Source: JAZRGE01 sp045644025 (lineage in GTDB: Bacteria > Bacillota > Clostridia > Oscillospirales > Acutalibacteraceae). Taken from it: 14,184 bases of DNA. Below, piece after piece: positions 13,261 to 14,184 of the stretch (its first letter is position 1; each line of letters opens with the position of its first letter). Both the position numbers and the translations under genes were made by a program. The stretch is from contig JAZRGE010000111.1 of the NCBI GenBank assembly GCA_045644025.1, positions 1-14,184 on the forward strand. Reading direction: 5' to 3'. The notes beneath the pieces were generated by a model. The model made no database searches and was not told the origin of the DNA. It worked only from the letters and a program-made list of their open reading frames with translations.

Positions 13261-13662
13261 ATGAACATTGCATTAATTGCACACGACGCCAAAAAGGAAC
13301 TTATGATACAGTTTTGCACCGCCTACTGCGGTGTTCTCAGCCGCCACACGCTGCTGGCAACCGGCACAACGGGCAAACTGGTTTCCGAAGCCACCGGCCT
13401 GGAAATCAATAAGTTTTTAAGCGGCCTTCAGGGCGGAACTCAGCAGATAATGGCTCGTATCGCCTGCAACGAAATAGATCTGGTGCTCATTTTCCGAGAT
13501 CCTCTCACCACAAAGCCGGGCGAAGCCTCCGAAGCCGAGGTGCTCCGCCTTTGCGATGTGCATAATATCCCCGTTGCCACCAATATTGCCACAGCCGAAA
13601 TGCTCATCCATGGCCTTGAGCGCGGCGATCTGGATTGGCGTAATATTGTGAGAAACAGCTAA
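13261..13662 (+). CDS. mgsA: Methylglyoxal synthase-like protein with altered active site
   Basis: Methylglyoxal synthase converts dihydroxyacetone phosphate to methylglyoxal plus phosphate, a bypass of lower glycolysis. The 133-residue protein aligns end to end: IALIAHDAKK (3-12), ATGTTG (33-38), EATGL, LSGLQGG (53-59), DLVLIFRDPL (73-82), RLCDVHNIPVATNIATAEMLI and a GLERGDLDW ending. Phosphate-binding positions are kept (Lys12, Thr34, Thr36, Thr37, Ser54, Gly55). Three catalytic positions are not: E. coli Asp71 is Thr60, His98 is Gly87, and Asp101 is Ser90. His8-Asp9 and Asp80 (E. coli His19, Asp20, Asp91) remain. AAGGAG (13248-13253) overlaps the minD stop and lies seven bases before the ATG. 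The frame is intact, so this is a maintained gene rather than a pseudogene, but methylglyoxal synthase activity is doubtful. A binding or sensory role is possible. Confidence 0.85.
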   Translation: MNIALIAHDAKKELMIQFCTAYCGVLSRHTLLATGTTGKLVSEATGLEINKFLSGLQGGTQQIMARIACNEIDLVLIFRDPLTTKPGEASEAEVLRLCDVHNIPVATNIATAEMLIHGLERGDLDWRNIVRNS

Positions 13663-13680
13663 ATTAAAGGAGAGATTAAA

Positions 13681-14184
13681 ATGGCTGAAATAAATAAAGC
13701 GGTGAAGGGCACCGCCGACCTGCTTCCTGCTGATAGCTACAAATGGCAGTATGCCGAAAGAAAGATGATAGATATTGCAGGGCTTTTCGGATACAACGAG
13801 ATTCGAGTTCCCGTGTTTGAACATACAGAGGTGTTCTCCCGCAGCGTGGGTGACACAACCGACGTGGTGCAGAAGGAGATGTACACCTTCGATGATAAAG
13901 GCGGCCGCTCTATCACTCTGCGCCCCGAGCTCACGGCAGGTGTTATTCGCTCCTGCATAGAGAACGGCCTTGTGGCAGGCACTCTGCCCTTAAAAGTTTG
14001 CTACGTGGGCGGATGCTACCGCTATGAGAAGCCTCAGGCAGGCAGGCTGCGCGAGTTCCATCAGTTTGGCGTGGAATGTATTGGCGCTTCCGATCCGAGA
14101 GCCGATGCCGAGCTTATTATGTTGGCAGGCAAGCTGCTGGGTGATCTGGGTGTTAAGAACGTGGAACTGCACCTTAATTCCATA
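13681..14184 (+). CDS. hisS: Histidyl-tRNA synthetase, 3' partial
   Basis: Class II aminoacyl-tRNA synthetase that charges tRNA-His. The first 168 residues are present and the frame continues past the window end. Family features are KGTADLLP (9-16); motif 1 GYNEIRVPVFEHTEVFSRSVG (37-57) continuing into the TDVVQKEMYTF strand; RPELTAG (81-87), which holds the histidine-binding Glu83 and Thr85; and motif 2 YRYEKPQAGRLREFHQFGVE (113-132). The usual Gly between Glu83 and Thr85 is Leu here. AAAGGAG (13666-13672) lies eight bases before the ATG, and the gap after mgsA is 18 bases, so it belongs to the same transcript as the shape genes unless an unseen promoter intervenes. A HisZ regulatory paralogue cannot be excluded from the N-terminus alone, but the intact motifs favour the synthetase. 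Confidence 0.93.
   Translation, partial: MAEINKAVKGTADLLPADSYKWQYAERKMIDIAGLFGYNEIRVPVFEHTEVFSRSVGDTTDVVQKEMYTFDDKGGRSITLRPELTAGVIRSCIENGLVAGTLPLKVCYVGGCYRYEKPQAGRLREFHQFGVECIGASDPRADAELIMLAGKLLGDLGVKNVELHLNSI

Noticed and set aside
1..14184. Search for tRNA, rRNA, CRISPR arrays, insertion sequences and phage genes
   Set aside because: No cloverleaf, regularly spaced repeat, transposase or integrase signature was found by reading both strands.

Overview
The window looks like chromosomal DNA from a Gram-positive, probably gut-associated member of class Clostridia (Oscillospiraceae/Ruminococcaceae-like). The basis is strong AAGGAGG-type ribosome binding sites, a DnaD-type primosome protein next to a DnaI-type helicase loader, an mreBCD–PBP2–minD–mgsA gene order typical of clostridia, and secreted proteins with an InlB-like repeat and an RsgI-like domain. 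The lineage is inferred from gene content and order; no database search was run. There are no rRNA or tRNA genes, CRISPR arrays or insertion sequences, and no gene-free stretch exceeds 300 bases.

Layout. (1) Positions 1-2451, + strand: the 3' part of a large secreted metallophosphoesterase, then a 41-codon acidic peptide gene with a strong RBS, closed by a near-perfect terminator. (2) 2466-5510, - strand: a four-gene operon in the order dnaD-like, dnaI-like helicase loader, prolyl-tRNA editing protein, GNAT acetyltransferase. Its genes overlap or abut, with a promoter at its head and a terminator at its end. (3) 5520-6151, + strand: a monocistronic HAD-IB phosphatase with its own promoter, ending in a terminator that works in both directions. 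(4) 6161-7240, - strand: a lipoprotein with an RsgI-like domain, behind a very good sigma-A promoter and a leader carrying a palindrome. (5) 7298 to the window end, + strand: a long collinear cluster maf-mreB-mreC-mreD-mrdA(PBP2)-minD-mgsA-hisS with gaps of at most 64 bases and no visible internal terminator. hisS runs off the end.

The last cluster is the main functional unit. MreB filaments, MreC, MreD and the transpeptidase PBP2 form the elongation (rod) complex. The minD gene that follows has neither minC nor minE beside it, and its product lacks an obvious C-terminal membrane-targeting helix. The next gene is homologous to methylglyoxal synthase along its whole length but has lost the three catalytic residues corresponding to E. 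coli Asp71, His98 and Asp101, while the phosphate-binding residues remain. The replication operon joins two helicase-loading factors to a tRNA-editing protein and an acetyltransferase.

The observations most worth following up are the catalytically degenerate MgsA-like protein, the 41-residue acidic peptide behind the secreted phosphoesterase, the orphan divergent MinD, and the RsgI-domain lipoprotein that has no sigma factor gene next to it.
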